A stretch of DNA of 29,190 nucleotides, from assembly GCA_964412385.1 (NCBI GenBank), contig CAYPOV010000012.1:1-29190 (forward strand), written 5' to 3'. The stretch is from JBGSYN01 sp964412385 (GTDB lineage Bacteria; Pseudomonadota; Alphaproteobacteria; Geminicoccales; Geminicoccaceae). The position numbers and the translations under genes were made by a program. The stretch's first letter is position 1, and every line of letters begins with the position of its first letter. The notes under the pieces were generated by a model. That model was not told the origin of the DNA. It did no database searches and saw nothing but the letters and a program-made list of their open reading frames with translations. Shown here one piece after another: positions 7,756 to 16,860 of this stretch.

Positions 7756-8616
7756 ATGCCCTCGAGCCTTTTGGGTCTCAGAAAACACGCTTCGGTGGCT
7801 TGGCCACCGTTTCGCCGCGGCACGATCATCCCGATGGTACGGCTTGCAGGCATTATCGGCGCGGGTCCGGCCCGATCATCGATAAGCCTCAAATCAGTTG
7901 CACGTCCGCTTCGCGCAGCTTTTTCGATGAAGCGAGCACCGATCGTCGCCCTCTCGATCAACAGTCCGGGCGGGTCGCCCGTGCAATCGGCGCTGATCTC
8001 GACAATGATCCGGGAGCTGGCACAGGAAAAAGACAAAGAGACGATCGTCTTTATCGAGGATCTTGCAGCCTCGGGCGGCTACTGGCTGGCCTGTGCCGGT
8101 GACGAAATCTTTGCCGACCGCTCGTCGATCATTGGCAATATAGGGGTGATCTCGGCAGGCTTCGGTTTCACCGACGCGATCGAGAAACTCGGCATCGAGC
8201 GCCGGGTATACGCGACGGGTCCGCACAAAGGCCTGCTCGATCCGTTTCGTGCGGAGCGCGAAGGCGATATCGACATTCTCAAATCCATCCAGACAGATGT
8301 CTTCGAGGGCTTCAAAGAGCATGTCCGCAACAGCCGCGGCGACCGGTTGAAGCTGGACGATGAGACCCTTTTCGATGGCCGGGTCTGGAGCGGCAAGAGC
8401 GGTTTGGAGGGCGGTCTGATCGACGGCATCGGTCACCCGACAACGGTGCTTAAGGAGCGCTACGGCAAGCAGGTTCGCATACGTTTGCTGGAGCCTCGGA
8501 GCAGTTGGTTCTCCCGCAGATTCGGCGGATCACAGTCGACGGCAATTTCGGAGACTGTCGAGGCGACGATCGATGCGATCAACGCGCGCATGATGTGGCA
8601 ACGTTACGGTCTTTGA
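7756..8616 (+). CDS. S49 family signal-peptide peptidase (SppA/SohB-like serine protease)
   Basis: A 286-residue serine protease of the SppA/SohB family, which degrades cleaved signal peptides or membrane-protein fragments. The Ser/Lys dyad is present: S106 in EDLAASGGYW and K158 in YATGPHKGLLDPFR. The 52-residue distance equals that between S147 and K199 of Bacillus subtilis SppA. The crotonase-like fold is evident in ALSINSPGGSP (substrate-strand loop) and SSIIGNIGVI. There is no obvious transmembrane helix or signal peptide, only a hydrophobic stretch around 24-38, so it may be peripheral to the membrane. AAGGATAAGG upstream of ATG 7756 is a good ribosome binding site. The position between the methyltransferase and glyQ is conserved in alphaproteobacteria. 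Confidence 0.93.
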   Translation: MPSSLLGLRKHASVAWPPFRRGTIIPMVRLAGIIGAGPARSSISLKSVARPLRAAFSMKRAPIVALSINSPGGSPVQSALISTMIRELAQEKDKETIVFIEDLAASGGYWLACAGDEIFADRSSIIGNIGVISAGFGFTDAIEKLGIERRVYATGPHKGLLDPFRAEREGDIDILKSIQTDVFEGFKEHVRNSRGDRLKLDDETLFDGRVWSGKSGLEGGLIDGIGHPTTVLKERYGKQVRIRLLEPRSSWFSRRFGGSQSTAISETVEATIDAINARMMWQRYGL

Positions 8617-8654
8617 TGGTTTTCACCATGACCGCACGGCGCTATCCTTAAGCC

Positions 8655-8960
8655 ATGTTTGGTCTAAGCTTCAGTAAGATCCTCTTCACGGTGCTGGTCA
8701 TTGTTGCCGTCTGGCGCGGCTTTAAGTGGATCGAAATTGCGCGCCAACGTGCGCAAGTGGCGACGGCGGCAAAGCATGCCCGCCGGAAATCGGCCGGACC
8801 GCGTCCCCAAGGAGCGCGACCGGACCATCCGAGGCCGCGGCCGGCCGTCGATCTTGTGCCATGCAGGATTTGTGGCGCCTATGTTCCCAACGGAACGTTC
8901 TGTCGCGATGAGGAGCATTGCCTGCTCAAAGACGAGAAGGAGCGCCCACACGTCGCTTGA
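8655..8960 (+). CDS. Small membrane-anchored protein with zinc-ribbon-like C-terminus
   Basis: A 101-residue protein of no family I can name. Residues 5-24 (SFSKILFTVLVIVAVWRGFK) form a single hydrophobic helix. A basic, proline-rich linker follows (about 30-65). The C-terminus has four cysteines arranged CRIC-x(9)-C-x(5)-C, with a histidine beside the last, which looks like a metal-binding ribbon. A similar small protein often sits between the S49 peptidase and glyQ in alphaproteobacteria. The gene is 38 bases after the peptidase gene and 75 bases before glyQ, all on one strand, so co-transcription is likely. The protein probably sits in the inner membrane with the ribbon in the cytoplasm, because the residues after the helix are positively charged. 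Confidence 0.75.
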   Translation: MFGLSFSKILFTVLVIVAVWRGFKWIEIARQRAQVATAAKHARRKSAGPRPQGARPDHPRPRPAVDLVPCRICGAYVPNGTFCRDEEHCLLKDEKERPHVA

Positions 8961-9035
8961 CGGTTTCCTGCGGGCATTGTTCATCTCCCTCATCATCTGC
9001 TGCGTCTGACGCCAATATGCCGGATATTCTGCTGC

Positions 9036-9923
9036 GTGCCCGACGATTCCATGGATAAGCCCAAAGGCTTTCAAGACCTCATCATGAGGTTGCAGCACTA
9101 TTGGGCCGATCAGGGCTGTGTGATTGTTCAGCCTTACGACGTGGAGGTCGGCGCTGGCACTTTCCATCCGGCAACGACGCTCCGCGCATTGGGCCCCGAG
9201 CCGTGGCAAGCCGCCTATGTTCAGCCTTCGAGACGGCCGACGGATGGCCGCTACGGCCAAAATCCCAATCGACTCCAGCATTATTATCAGTTTCAGGTGC
9301 TGCTGAAGCCCTCGCCCGTGGATTTGCAGGAGCTTTACCTGAAGAGCCTCTATGCGCTCGGCATTGATCCCGCCCTCCATGATCTCCGCTTTGTCGAGGA
9401 CGATTGGGAAAGCCCCACGCTCGGTGCTTGGGGCCTTGGCTGGGAGGTTTGGTGTGACGGCATGGAAGTCTCGCAATTCACCTATTTTCAACAGGTTGGC
9501 GGATTTGATTGCCGTCCCGTCTCAGGTGAGCTGACCTACGGGCTCGAACGATTGGCCATGTATGTGCAGGGCATCGAGAACGTGTACGAGCTCGATTTCA
9601 ATGGCCGCGGCTACCGTTACGGCGATGTTTTTCTGCAGGCAGAACAGGAATATTCGAAATTCAATTTCGAAGTCGCCGACACCGCTATGTTGTTCCGACA
9701 TTTCGCCGATGCCGAGCAAGAATGCGCCGCCATTCTGGCCGAGAAGCTTCCCCTGCCCGCCTACGATCAATGCCTCAAAGCCAGCCATCTCTTTAATCTT
9801 CTCGATGCACGGGGTGTCATCAGCGTCACCGAGCGTGCCTCTTATATCGGCCGTGTCCGGGGGTTGGCGCGGGGATGTGCCGAAGCCTGGCTCGAGAACC
9901 GCGGACATGCCGTTCCGTCATGA
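9036..9923 (+). CDS. glyQ: Glycyl-tRNA synthetase alpha subunit
   Basis: The catalytic subunit of the bacterial alpha2beta2 glycyl-tRNA synthetase, which activates glycine with ATP. The sequence is close to known GlyQ proteins along its whole length: FQDLIMRLQHYWADQGC near the start, then EVGAGTFHP, AAYVQPSRRPTDGRYG, NRLQHYYQFQVLLKPSP, ELYLKSLYALGID, GLGWEVWCDGMEVSQFTYFQ and SVTERASYIGRVR at the end. Length 295 is normal. The start could be GTG 9036 or ATG 9051; both leave the conserved region whole and neither has a strong Shine-Dalgarno sequence. Its stop overlaps the glyS start (ATGA, 9920-9923), so the two subunits are translationally coupled. Confidence 0.97.
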   Translation: MPDDSMDKPKGFQDLIMRLQHYWADQGCVIVQPYDVEVGAGTFHPATTLRALGPEPWQAAYVQPSRRPTDGRYGQNPNRLQHYYQFQVLLKPSPVDLQELYLKSLYALGIDPALHDLRFVEDDWESPTLGAWGLGWEVWCDGMEVSQFTYFQQVGGFDCRPVSGELTYGLERLAMYVQGIENVYELDFNGRGYRYGDVFLQAEQEYSKFNFEVADTAMLFRHFADAEQECAAILAEKLPLPAYDQCLKASHLFNLLDARGVISVTERASYIGRVRGLARGCAEAWLENRGHAVPS

Positions 9924-11992
9924 GCAGGTTGCTTCTCGAGCTATTCTCGGAAGAAATCCCAGCACGAATGCAAAGCCGAGCAGCGGCCCAGCTTCAGGAG
10001 CTGGTCGAAGCCGCACTTAAGTCAGAAGGATTGGCTTGGGACAAGGCATCACCGTTTGCAACACCCCGCCGATTGGTGCTGATCGCCGAGGGTCTGCCTG
10101 AGAAACAAGCGGACCGGACGGTCGAGCGCAAAGGCCCGCGCGTGGGCGCTCCTCAGCAGGCGATGGATGGATTTCTTCGAAGCCTGGGCGATGTCGACTA
10201 TCGGCTCGAACAGCGTGAGGAGAAAAAGGCCAGCGTTCACTATGCGATCTATGAGGCGAAAGGCCGATCGACCTCGGCAATCCTGAGTGAGGCCCTGCCA
10301 ACGATCCTCGGCAAATTTCCCTGGCCGAAATCGATGCGCTGGGGCGATGGCGAGGCCCGCTGGGTCAGGCCTCTTCATAGCATCCTCTGCCTTTTGGGCG
10401 ACGAGATCGTGCCGTTCGAATTTGCCGGCATTGCTTCCGGCCGATTGACGTATGGGCACCGTTTTGTGGCGCCGGAGCCCATCGAGATCAAAACGATCGA
10501 AGGCTACCGGGGTCAAGTAGAGCGCGCTTATGTCAGACTGGACGGCGATGATCGGCGCCAATTGATCGAGGATCGTGCGCGTGGGCTCGCGAACGCCCAA
10601 GGGCTCCAGCTTCGAGCCGATCCCGGCCTGCTGCGCGAGCTGGAAGGCCTTGCCGAATGGCCAACGCCACTTCTGGGCCGTATCGACGAGGAATTCATGA
10701 CGCTGCCGAGCGAGGTACTCGTCACCTCGATGCGGTCCCATCAAAAATATCTGGCGCTTGAAACGTCAGATGGGAGCCTCGCACCCTATTTCGTTGCGGT
10801 CGCCAATATCGAGGCTGCGGATGGGGGGACCGCGATCGTTGCGGGCAATGAACGTGTGCTGCGGGCTCGTCTTTGGGACGCCAAGTTCTTCTGGGATCAG
10901 GATTTGGCTGTTGTGCTCGAAGATCGGCTGCCATCGCTCGAGACCATGGTGTTTCACGCGGATCTCGGCACGGTGCGCGAGCGGATTGAAAGGCTCGAAA
11001 TCCTTGCACAATCGCTCGCATCGTCGATTGAGGGAGCCGATCCGGCATTGGCACGGCGTGCGGCAAGGCTTGCCAAATGCGATCTGGTCTCCGGCATGGT
11101 TGGCGAGTTTCCGGAGCTTCAGGGCTTGATGGGAAGCTATTACGCCCGAGCCCATGGCGAGCCTGAGCCTGTCGCGCAAGCCATCGCCGATCACTACAGC
11201 CCGCAGGGCCCGAATGATCGCTGTCCCGATGCACCGGAAAGCATAGCCGTGGCTCTGGCCGACAAGATCGACACGCTTGCAGGGTTCTATTCGGCCGGGA
11301 TCAAACCCACGGGTTCGAGCGATCCTTTTGCCCTTCGGCGTGCCGCACTAGGCGTCATCCGTCTCATTCTCGAAAACAATGTTCGCCTCGATCTTTGGCA
11401 CATGCTGGATCGCGCTATTGAGGCCTATGGAGAGCAAAGCTACGATCAACGGGAAGGTATCGTCTCAGATCTGCGCATTTTCCTTATAGAGCGGCTTAAG
11501 GTCCAACAACGCCAGCACGGTGTACGTCACGATATCATTGAGGCCGTAATCAGCGACAACAAGCCGGATCTCGTTGGTCTTGTCGCGCGTGTTCGTGCGC
11601 TCCAGGCGATGATCGAAACGCCTGAGGGAACCGATCTTCTGGCCGGGTGCAAACGCGCACAGAACATTGTCAAGCAGAGCCCCGAATTTGCGGATCCGGC
11701 AACGCTTCATCGGGCGATTGACCAGAAACAACTCGTCGAAGCGGAAGAATGCGCCCTCAACGAGGCTCTCGAGGATGCGGAACCGAGATTACGCAGCGCG
11801 ATTGAAAGCGAGAGATTCGAAGATGCCGTGCAGATTGCGGCGTCTTTGCGGCAGCCGATCGATCGCTTTTTCGATCATGTCATGGTCAATGTCGAGGGTG
11901 AGGCTGTTCGCCTCAACCGCTTGCGGTTATTGGCAAAGATCTCTCAAGAATTGCAGCCGCTTGCAGATTTTTCGATCATAGAAGACCGATGA
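9920..11992 (+). CDS. glyS: Glycyl-tRNA synthetase beta subunit
   Basis: The 690-residue beta subunit, needed for tRNA binding and aminoacylation with GlyQ. It opens with LLLELFSEEIPARMQ, the family hallmark, and has ATPRRLVLIAEGLPE, SMRWG, HPF-type linker segments, the HD-like region around MVGEFPELQGLMGSYYA, FALRRAALGVIRLI, and the anticodon-binding-domain end FFDHVMVNVEGEAVRLNRL. ATG 9920 is chosen because it overlaps the glyQ stop as ATGA and begins with the conserved sequence; the frame is open further upstream inside glyQ, but that part is not family-like. ppdK follows within 22 bases. Confidence 0.97.
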   Translation: MSRLLLELFSEEIPARMQSRAAAQLQELVEAALKSEGLAWDKASPFATPRRLVLIAEGLPEKQADRTVERKGPRVGAPQQAMDGFLRSLGDVDYRLEQREEKKASVHYAIYEAKGRSTSAILSEALPTILGKFPWPKSMRWGDGEARWVRPLHSILCLLGDEIVPFEFAGIASGRLTYGHRFVAPEPIEIKTIEGYRGQVERAYVRLDGDDRRQLIEDRARGLANAQGLQLRADPGLLRELEGLAEWPTPLLGRIDEEFMTLPSEVLVTSMRSHQKYLALETSDGSLAPYFVAVANIEAADGGTAIVAGNERVLRARLWDAKFFWDQDLAVVLEDRLPSLETMVFHADLGTVRERIERLEILAQSLASSIEGADPALARRAARLAKCDLVSGMVGEFPELQGLMGSYYARAHGEPEPVAQAIADHYSPQGPNDRCPDAPESIAVALADKIDTLAGFYSAGIKPTGSSDPFALRRAALGVIRLILENNVRLDLWHMLDRAIEAYGEQSYDQREGIVSDLRIFLIERLKVQQRQHGVRHDIIEAVISDNKPDLVGLVARVRALQAMIETPEGTDLLAGCKRAQNIVKQSPEFADPATLHRAIDQKQLVEAEECALNEALEDAEPRLRSAIESERFEDAVQIAASLRQPIDRFFDHVMVNVEGEAVRLNRLRLLAKISQELQPLADFSIIEDR

Positions 11993-12014
11993 CGGTTTAG
12001 AGATGGAATTGCCA

Positions 12015-14681
12015 ATGGCCAAATGGGTGATGAGCTTCGGTGGCGGTCGCGCTGACGGCAATGCCGATATGCGCGATCTTTTGGGCGGCAAAGGTGCCAA
12101 TCTTGCGGAGATGTCGAGCCTGGGCCTTCCCGTTCCGCCGGGTTTTACGATCACCACCGATGTTTGCGCGCATTACTACGCGCATGAACAATCCTACCCC
12201 AGCGAACTCGAGAGCGAAGTCAGAGAGGCCTTGGCGAAGGTAGAAGCTGAACTTGGTCTGGCACTGGGCAATCCGGAGAAGCCGCTTTTGGTCTCTGTGC
12301 GTTCCGGGGCTCCGATCTCGATGCCGGGCATGATGGATACCGTGCTCAATCTCGGCCTCAATGACGAGACGGTTGAGGGCCTTATTGTGATGAGCGAGGA
12401 TCCGCGCTTCGCCTATGACAGCTATCGCCGTCTCATTCAGATTTATGGCGATGTCGTCTTGGGCATCGACCATTATCTGTTCGAAGAGAAATTCGAAGAC
12501 CTCAAGCGCGAACGGGGCTACCGCTTCGACACTGAACTTCAGGCCGACGATCTCAAATCTTTGGTCGCTGATTACAAAGCGGTTGTGCGCGAGGAGACCG
12601 GTAAGGACTTTCCTCAACAAGTCCAGGACCAGCTTTGGGGTGCGATCGGTGCCGTCTTCGGCTCCTGGATGGTGCCTCGGGCCATCACTTATCGCCGTCT
12701 CAACAAGATCGACGAGGCGATGGGAACGGCCGTCAATGTTCAAGCCATGGTGTTCGGCAATATGGGCGATGATTGCGCCACCGGTGTCGCATTCACGCGC
12801 AATCCCTCGACCGGCGAGCATGCCTATTACGGTGAATTCCTCGTCAATGCGCAGGGTGAAGACGTTGTCGCCGGTATCCGCACACCGCAGCCCCTGACCA
12901 AGGCGATGGCTGACGAGAACGAGGCGGCGATGACCTCGATGGAAACCGCCATGCCGAACGCCTATGAGGAACTTTGCGAGGTCTTCGACAAGCTCGAGCG
13001 CCACTACAAGGACATGCAGGACGTCGAGTTTACGGTCCAAAAAGACAAGCTCTACATCCTTCAGACCCGCTCCGGCAAACGCACCGCATCGGCCTCGCTC
13101 AAGATCGCTGTCGACATGGCCAATGACCGCCTAATCACACAAGAAGATGCAATTTTACGCATTGATCCGAGTACGTTAGATCAACTACTTCACCCTCAAC
13201 TTGATCCGAGTGCGGAAACCCAAGTCATCGCTCGCGGGCTTCCCGCCTCGCCGGGTGCCGTTTCGGGTGCAGTGGTCTTTTCGGCAGAAGAAGCGGAGCA
13301 GGCCAAGGCCGCCGGCAAGAGGACCATCCTCGTCAGGATCGAGACATCACCCGACGACATTCATGGCATGCATGCTGCCGAAGGCATCTTGACGGCACGT
13401 GGCGGCATGACCAGCCACGCCGCGGTTGTTGCGCGCGGCATGGGCAAGCCTTGCATCTGCGGTGCGGGCGATATCGTCATTGATTATCAAGAACAGACAT
13501 TTCGAAGCGGCGGCAGCGAGATCAAGGCAGGCGACGCGATCACCATCGACGGTGCCAAGGGCCTCGTTATGAAGGGCAAGGTGCCGACCATTGATCCCGA
13601 GCTTTCCGGGGATTTTGCCGTGCTTATGGGTTGGGCCGACAAGCTTCGGCGCTTGCGGGTCCGAACCAATGCCGAGACTCCCGGCGATTCCGCGACAGCC
13701 GTAAAGTTCGGCGCTGAGGGCATCGGTCTTTGCCGCACCGAGCACATGTTCTCCGAGGGTGACAGGATCATGTCGGCTCGCGAGATGATCCTCGCCGAGG
13801 ATACGGCCGGACGCGAGGCGGCCCTCGCCAAGATCCTACCGATGCAACGCGACGATTTCCGCCAGATTTTCGAGATCATGGAGGGCCGCCCTGTCACCAT
13901 TCGCCTGCTCGATCCGCCGTTGCATGAATTCCTCCCCAATGAGCCAGAGGAGATGCAGGACATCGCGGAGGCCATCGGTGTATCCGAGCGTCATGTGCGG
14001 CGGCGTGTGGCGGAACTTCGTGAAGTCAACCCGATGTTGGGGTTGCGCGGATGCAGGCTGGGGATCGTCTATCCTGAAATCTACGCCATGCAATCGCGCG
14101 CCATTTTCGAGGCGGCAACCGAACTCGAGCAATCCAGCGGCAAGGGCGTCATTCCCGAAATCATGGTGCCACTGGTGGTTGCCAAACCCGAACTTGCCAT
14201 CCTCCGCGAACGGATCGAGGAGGAGGCACGCAAGGTTGCCGAGCAATCCGGTATTCGGGTCGAGTACCTTATCGGTACCATGATCGAAGTGCCGCGGGCT
14301 GCAGTGTGCGCCAACGAAATCGCCGAAGTTGCCTCGTTCTTCAGTTTCGGCACCAATGATCTTACCCAGATGGGTATCGGACTTTCGCGAGACGATTCGG
14401 GAAGCTTTATCGACACTTATGTCGAGAACAAGATTTTCCCGACGGATCCGTTCCAATCCCTAGACGTGGCCGGTGTGGGCGAATTGGTGCGCATCGCCGT
14501 CGAGCGTGGCCGCAGCGCCAACAAGGACATCAAGCTCGGCATCTGCGGCGAGCATGGCGGCGATCCCGCCTCCATCGCCTTCTGCGAGGAGGTCAAGCTC
14601 GACTATGTCTCCTGTTCACCCTATCGCGTACCGATCGCCCGGCTTGCCGCGGCTCAAGCGGCGATCAATCAGAGTAGCTAA
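12015..14681 (+). CDS. ppdK: Pyruvate, phosphate dikinase
   Basis: This enzyme interconverts pyruvate + ATP + Pi and PEP + AMP + PPi, linking glycolysis and gluconeogenesis. Starting at ATG 12015 the protein has 888 residues, a typical length. The N-terminal ATP-grasp part opens with the family-like LLGGKGANLAEMSSLGLPVP. The phosphohistidine is in TARGGMTSHAAVVARGMGKP. The C-terminal PEP/pyruvate TIM barrel has IRLLDPPLHEFLP, MIEVPRAA, FFSFGTNDLTQM, and the catalytic Cys in GICGEHGGDP. ATG 12015 has GGA upstream at good spacing; an ATG at 12003 adds four residues. No regulatory protein gene (DUF299 type) is nearby. The gene closely follows glyS and lies 20 bases before a sugar permease gene, so read-through transcription in both directions of the cluster is possible. 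Confidence 0.97.
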   Translation: MAKWVMSFGGGRADGNADMRDLLGGKGANLAEMSSLGLPVPPGFTITTDVCAHYYAHEQSYPSELESEVREALAKVEAELGLALGNPEKPLLVSVRSGAPISMPGMMDTVLNLGLNDETVEGLIVMSEDPRFAYDSYRRLIQIYGDVVLGIDHYLFEEKFEDLKRERGYRFDTELQADDLKSLVADYKAVVREETGKDFPQQVQDQLWGAIGAVFGSWMVPRAITYRRLNKIDEAMGTAVNVQAMVFGNMGDDCATGVAFTRNPSTGEHAYYGEFLVNAQGEDVVAGIRTPQPLTKAMADENEAAMTSMETAMPNAYEELCEVFDKLERHYKDMQDVEFTVQKDKLYILQTRSGKRTASASLKIAVDMANDRLITQEDAILRIDPSTLDQLLHPQLDPSAETQVIARGLPASPGAVSGAVVFSAEEAEQAKAAGKRTILVRIETSPDDIHGMHAAEGILTARGGMTSHAAVVARGMGKPCICGAGDIVIDYQEQTFRSGGSEIKAGDAITIDGAKGLVMKGKVPTIDPELSGDFAVLMGWADKLRRLRVRTNAETPGDSATAVKFGAEGIGLCRTEHMFSEGDRIMSAREMILAEDTAGREAALAKILPMQRDDFRQIFEIMEGRPVTIRLLDPPLHEFLPNEPEEMQDIAEAIGVSERHVRRRVAELREVNPMLGLRGCRLGIVYPEIYAMQSRAIFEAATELEQSSGKGVIPEIMVPLVVAKPELAILRERIEEEARKVAEQSGIRVEYLIGTMIEVPRAAVCANEIAEVASFFSFGTNDLTQMGIGLSRDDSGSFIDTYVENKIFPTDPFQSLDVAGVGELVRIAVERGRSANKDIKLGICGEHGGDPASIAFCEEVKLDYVSCSPYRVPIARLAAAQAAINQSS

Positions 14682-14701
14682 CGCTCCTTCCGGGTGATGG
14701 C

Positions 14702-15523
14702 ATGAGGAGGTTGCGCAATTCGGTCAAATTCCTCGGCCCCCATCTTGTCTTAATCGCTTTTTCGGCAGCGATCCTGTTGCCGCTTTTGTGGGTCCTCAGA
14801 GTAAGCCTCACCGACAAGCTCACGGCCTATAAGATCCCGCCTGAATGGGGGCCGCTCAAGCTCGAGAACTATGTCGAGATTTTCCAGGCCTATCCGTTTG
14901 CCACCTGGTTCACGAACAGCCTGATCGTCGCCCTTGCGACCACCATCGTGGCTTTGCCGCTGGCAGCCGCGATGGCTTACGCCTTCGCCCGCTTCAATAC
15001 CGGCGGCACGCCATTGAGGCTCGGCATTCTGGCAAGCCAGATGCTGCCGCCGATTATTCTCGTCCTGCCGCTGTTTGCGCTCTTTTTGGGCGTTGGGCTG
15101 CTCAACAGCTATGCCGCCCTCGTGCTGGCACACCTCACGATCAACCTCCCCTTCATGGCATGGATGCTGATCGCGTTTTTCGAAGGCGATGTCGCGCAGC
15201 TCGAAGAGGCGGCTCGCATCGAAGGTGCGACGCGCTTCGAGGCTTTTTATAAGATTGCCCTGCCGATCGCGGCACCGGGGATTCTCGCTGCGGGTCTGTT
15301 GGGCTTTATCTTGAGCTGGAACGAGTTCTTGTTCGTGCTTATCCTTGCCGGCAAGCAAACGACGACCTTGCCCGTAGGCCTTTCAGCGCTCGAAACCCAT
15401 CGTGGTGTCGAGATCGCCTTGCTCGCTGCTGGCACGCTCCTTGCCATTCTGCCGGTATTCGCGCTGTTGCCGTTTCTGCGAAAATACCTGATCAAAGGAT
15501 TGTCACTCGGTGCGCTTAAGTAG
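14702..15523 (+). CDS. Carbohydrate ABC transporter permease, MalG-type
   Basis: A 273-residue inner-membrane subunit of a CUT1-type sugar importer. Six hydrophobic segments are visible, beginning with LVLIAFSAAILLPLLWVL and ending with LLAAGTLLAILPVFALLPFL. The cytoplasmic EAA loop, which docks onto the ATPase, is EEAARIEGATRFEAFYKIAL. Its periplasmic loop and short N-terminus are typical of MalG-like partners. Unusually it is the first gene of the importer cluster, before the binding protein and the other permease. It begins 20 bases after ppdK. ATG 14702 is directly followed by AGGAGG inside the coding region, so the ribosome site before it is weak (GGGTGATGG). Confidence 0.93.
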   Translation: MRRLRNSVKFLGPHLVLIAFSAAILLPLLWVLRVSLTDKLTAYKIPPEWGPLKLENYVEIFQAYPFATWFTNSLIVALATTIVALPLAAAMAYAFARFNTGGTPLRLGILASQMLPPIILVLPLFALFLGVGLLNSYAALVLAHLTINLPFMAWMLIAFFEGDVAQLEEAARIEGATRFEAFYKIALPIAAPGILAAGLLGFILSWNEFLFVLILAGKQTTTLPVGLSALETHRGVEIALLAAGTLLAILPVFALLPFLRKYLIKGLSLGALK

Positions 15524-15552
15524 CGTGCCGCAAAGAAAGGGAGAACGAAGAC

Positions 15553-16836
15553 ATGTTGCAGCGTCTATTGATGACCACGGCCTTGGCCACGGGTCTCGTC
15601 GCGCAGGCGGACGCCCAAACGATCAACATCCTCATGGAGAGCGTGCCGGACACGCGCTTTGTCGAGGAAGTGGTGCCGCAATTCGAAGAGGAAACCGGCA
15701 TCGAGGTCGAACTCGAGGTGGTGAATTATGCCGAGATGCACACCAAGCTGGTTCCCCAGCTCGTGTCACCCACCGGCTCTTACGATGTCATCGTTGTCGA
15801 CTTTTATTGGGTCGGCGAGTTCACCAAGGCTGGCTGGCTGGAGCCCCTGGACGAGCTGATCGAAGCCGACGGGTTCGATAGTTCGGTCTATTTCGATTCC
15901 TTAATGAATCTTTGCGGCAAGGTCGATGGCGTCACCTACATGCTGCCTTTCTACAATTACGCCATGGGCCTCACCTATCGCACCGACCTTTTGGCCGATC
16001 CCGAGAACCAGGAAGCGTTCCAAGAAGCGTACGGCATGGAGCTCAAGGTCCCGGAGACCTGGGAGGAATACAAGAATCAGATCGAATTCTTCAGCCGCGA
16101 TGAGGATGGCGACGGCACCAATGATTTCTACGGTGTCGTCAATCAGGGCCTGCGTCCCGATCCGATCGCCATGGAATGGTCGAATTACCTCTATGCCAAT
16201 GGCGGCCAATATTATGACGAGGAAACCTGGGAGCCGACCCTGAACACGCCGGAAGCGCTTCAAGCGCTCGAAGACTATACGGCCAATGTTCAGGAATATG
16301 GCCCGCTCGGTGCGGCAAGCTTCGGCTTTGACGAGGCGTTCAATGTTGCAGCGCAGGGCAAGGCCTACAGCTACCTTACCTACAACATGTTCAGAACGGC
16401 CTATGACGATCCCGAGCAATCGGCCGTGGTCGGCAATATGGAGATCGCCCCCGTCCCCAATGGCGGCCTCAATGGCTGCTGGGGCTGGGCCATTCCCAAC
16501 TCCTCACCCGATCCCGAGGCCGCTTGGACGTTCCTTCAATGGATCGAAAGCCCGGAGATTGCCAAGGCGCGCGCTGCACTCGGTGGCTCGCCGACGCGTG
16601 CGGATGTTTTCGAGGATCCGGAGCTGAACGAGACGTTCGTCTACTATCCAGCTCTTCGAGAGCTTCTCGATGGTGCCCGCAACTTCCCGGTCTTCACCTA
16701 CACGCCGCAGTTCGTCGAGGTGCTGGGCCGCGAGCTCTCGCTCGCCGTCACCGGGGAGAAAGACCCTGAGGCCGCCCTTGAGACGGCCAATGAGGAGTTT
16801 GCCGAGCTTCTTCGCCAGGACGGTAAGCTCGAATAG
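15553..16836 (+). CDS. Sugar ABC transporter substrate-binding protein, family 1
   Basis: A 427-residue periplasmic binding protein of the MalE/UgpB class. A Sec signal peptide covers about residues 1-21 (LLMTTALATGLVAQADA, likely cleaved after ADA). The mature start QTINILMESVPDTRFVEEVV and the segment YDVIVVDFYWVGEFTKAGWL are characteristic of family 1 proteins, as is GCWGWAIPNSSPDPEAAWTF near residue 310. The ligand is not evident; some resemblance to sugar-alcohol (sorbitol/mannitol) binding proteins is an impression only. GGGAGAACGAAG precedes ATG 15553. It lies between the two permease genes, so all four importer proteins come from one transcript. Confidence 0.92.
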   Translation: MLQRLLMTTALATGLVAQADAQTINILMESVPDTRFVEEVVPQFEEETGIEVELEVVNYAEMHTKLVPQLVSPTGSYDVIVVDFYWVGEFTKAGWLEPLDELIEADGFDSSVYFDSLMNLCGKVDGVTYMLPFYNYAMGLTYRTDLLADPENQEAFQEAYGMELKVPETWEEYKNQIEFFSRDEDGDGTNDFYGVVNQGLRPDPIAMEWSNYLYANGGQYYDEETWEPTLNTPEALQALEDYTANVQEYGPLGAASFGFDEAFNVAAQGKAYSYLTYNMFRTAYDDPEQSAVVGNMEIAPVPNGGLNGCWGWAIPNSSPDPEAAWTFLQWIESPEIAKARAALGGSPTRADVFEDPELNETFVYYPALRELLDGARNFPVFTYTPQFVEVLGRELSLAVTGEKDPEAALETANEEFAELLRQDGKLE

Positions 16837-16860
16837 TCTCGTCTCATCGGGAAGAGGACC

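Noticed and set aside
11997..13040. A 347-codon minus-strand open frame antisense to the start of ppdK
   Set aside because: It lies entirely opposite an unmistakable PPDK reading frame; its product is His/Asp-rich and resembles no family, as expected for the complement of a high-GC gene.
13136..13205. AT-richer patch inside ppdK suggesting an insertion
   Set aside because: It encodes the linker-like segment before the phosphohistidine domain, with family-like residues and no frame change, so it is not an inserted element.
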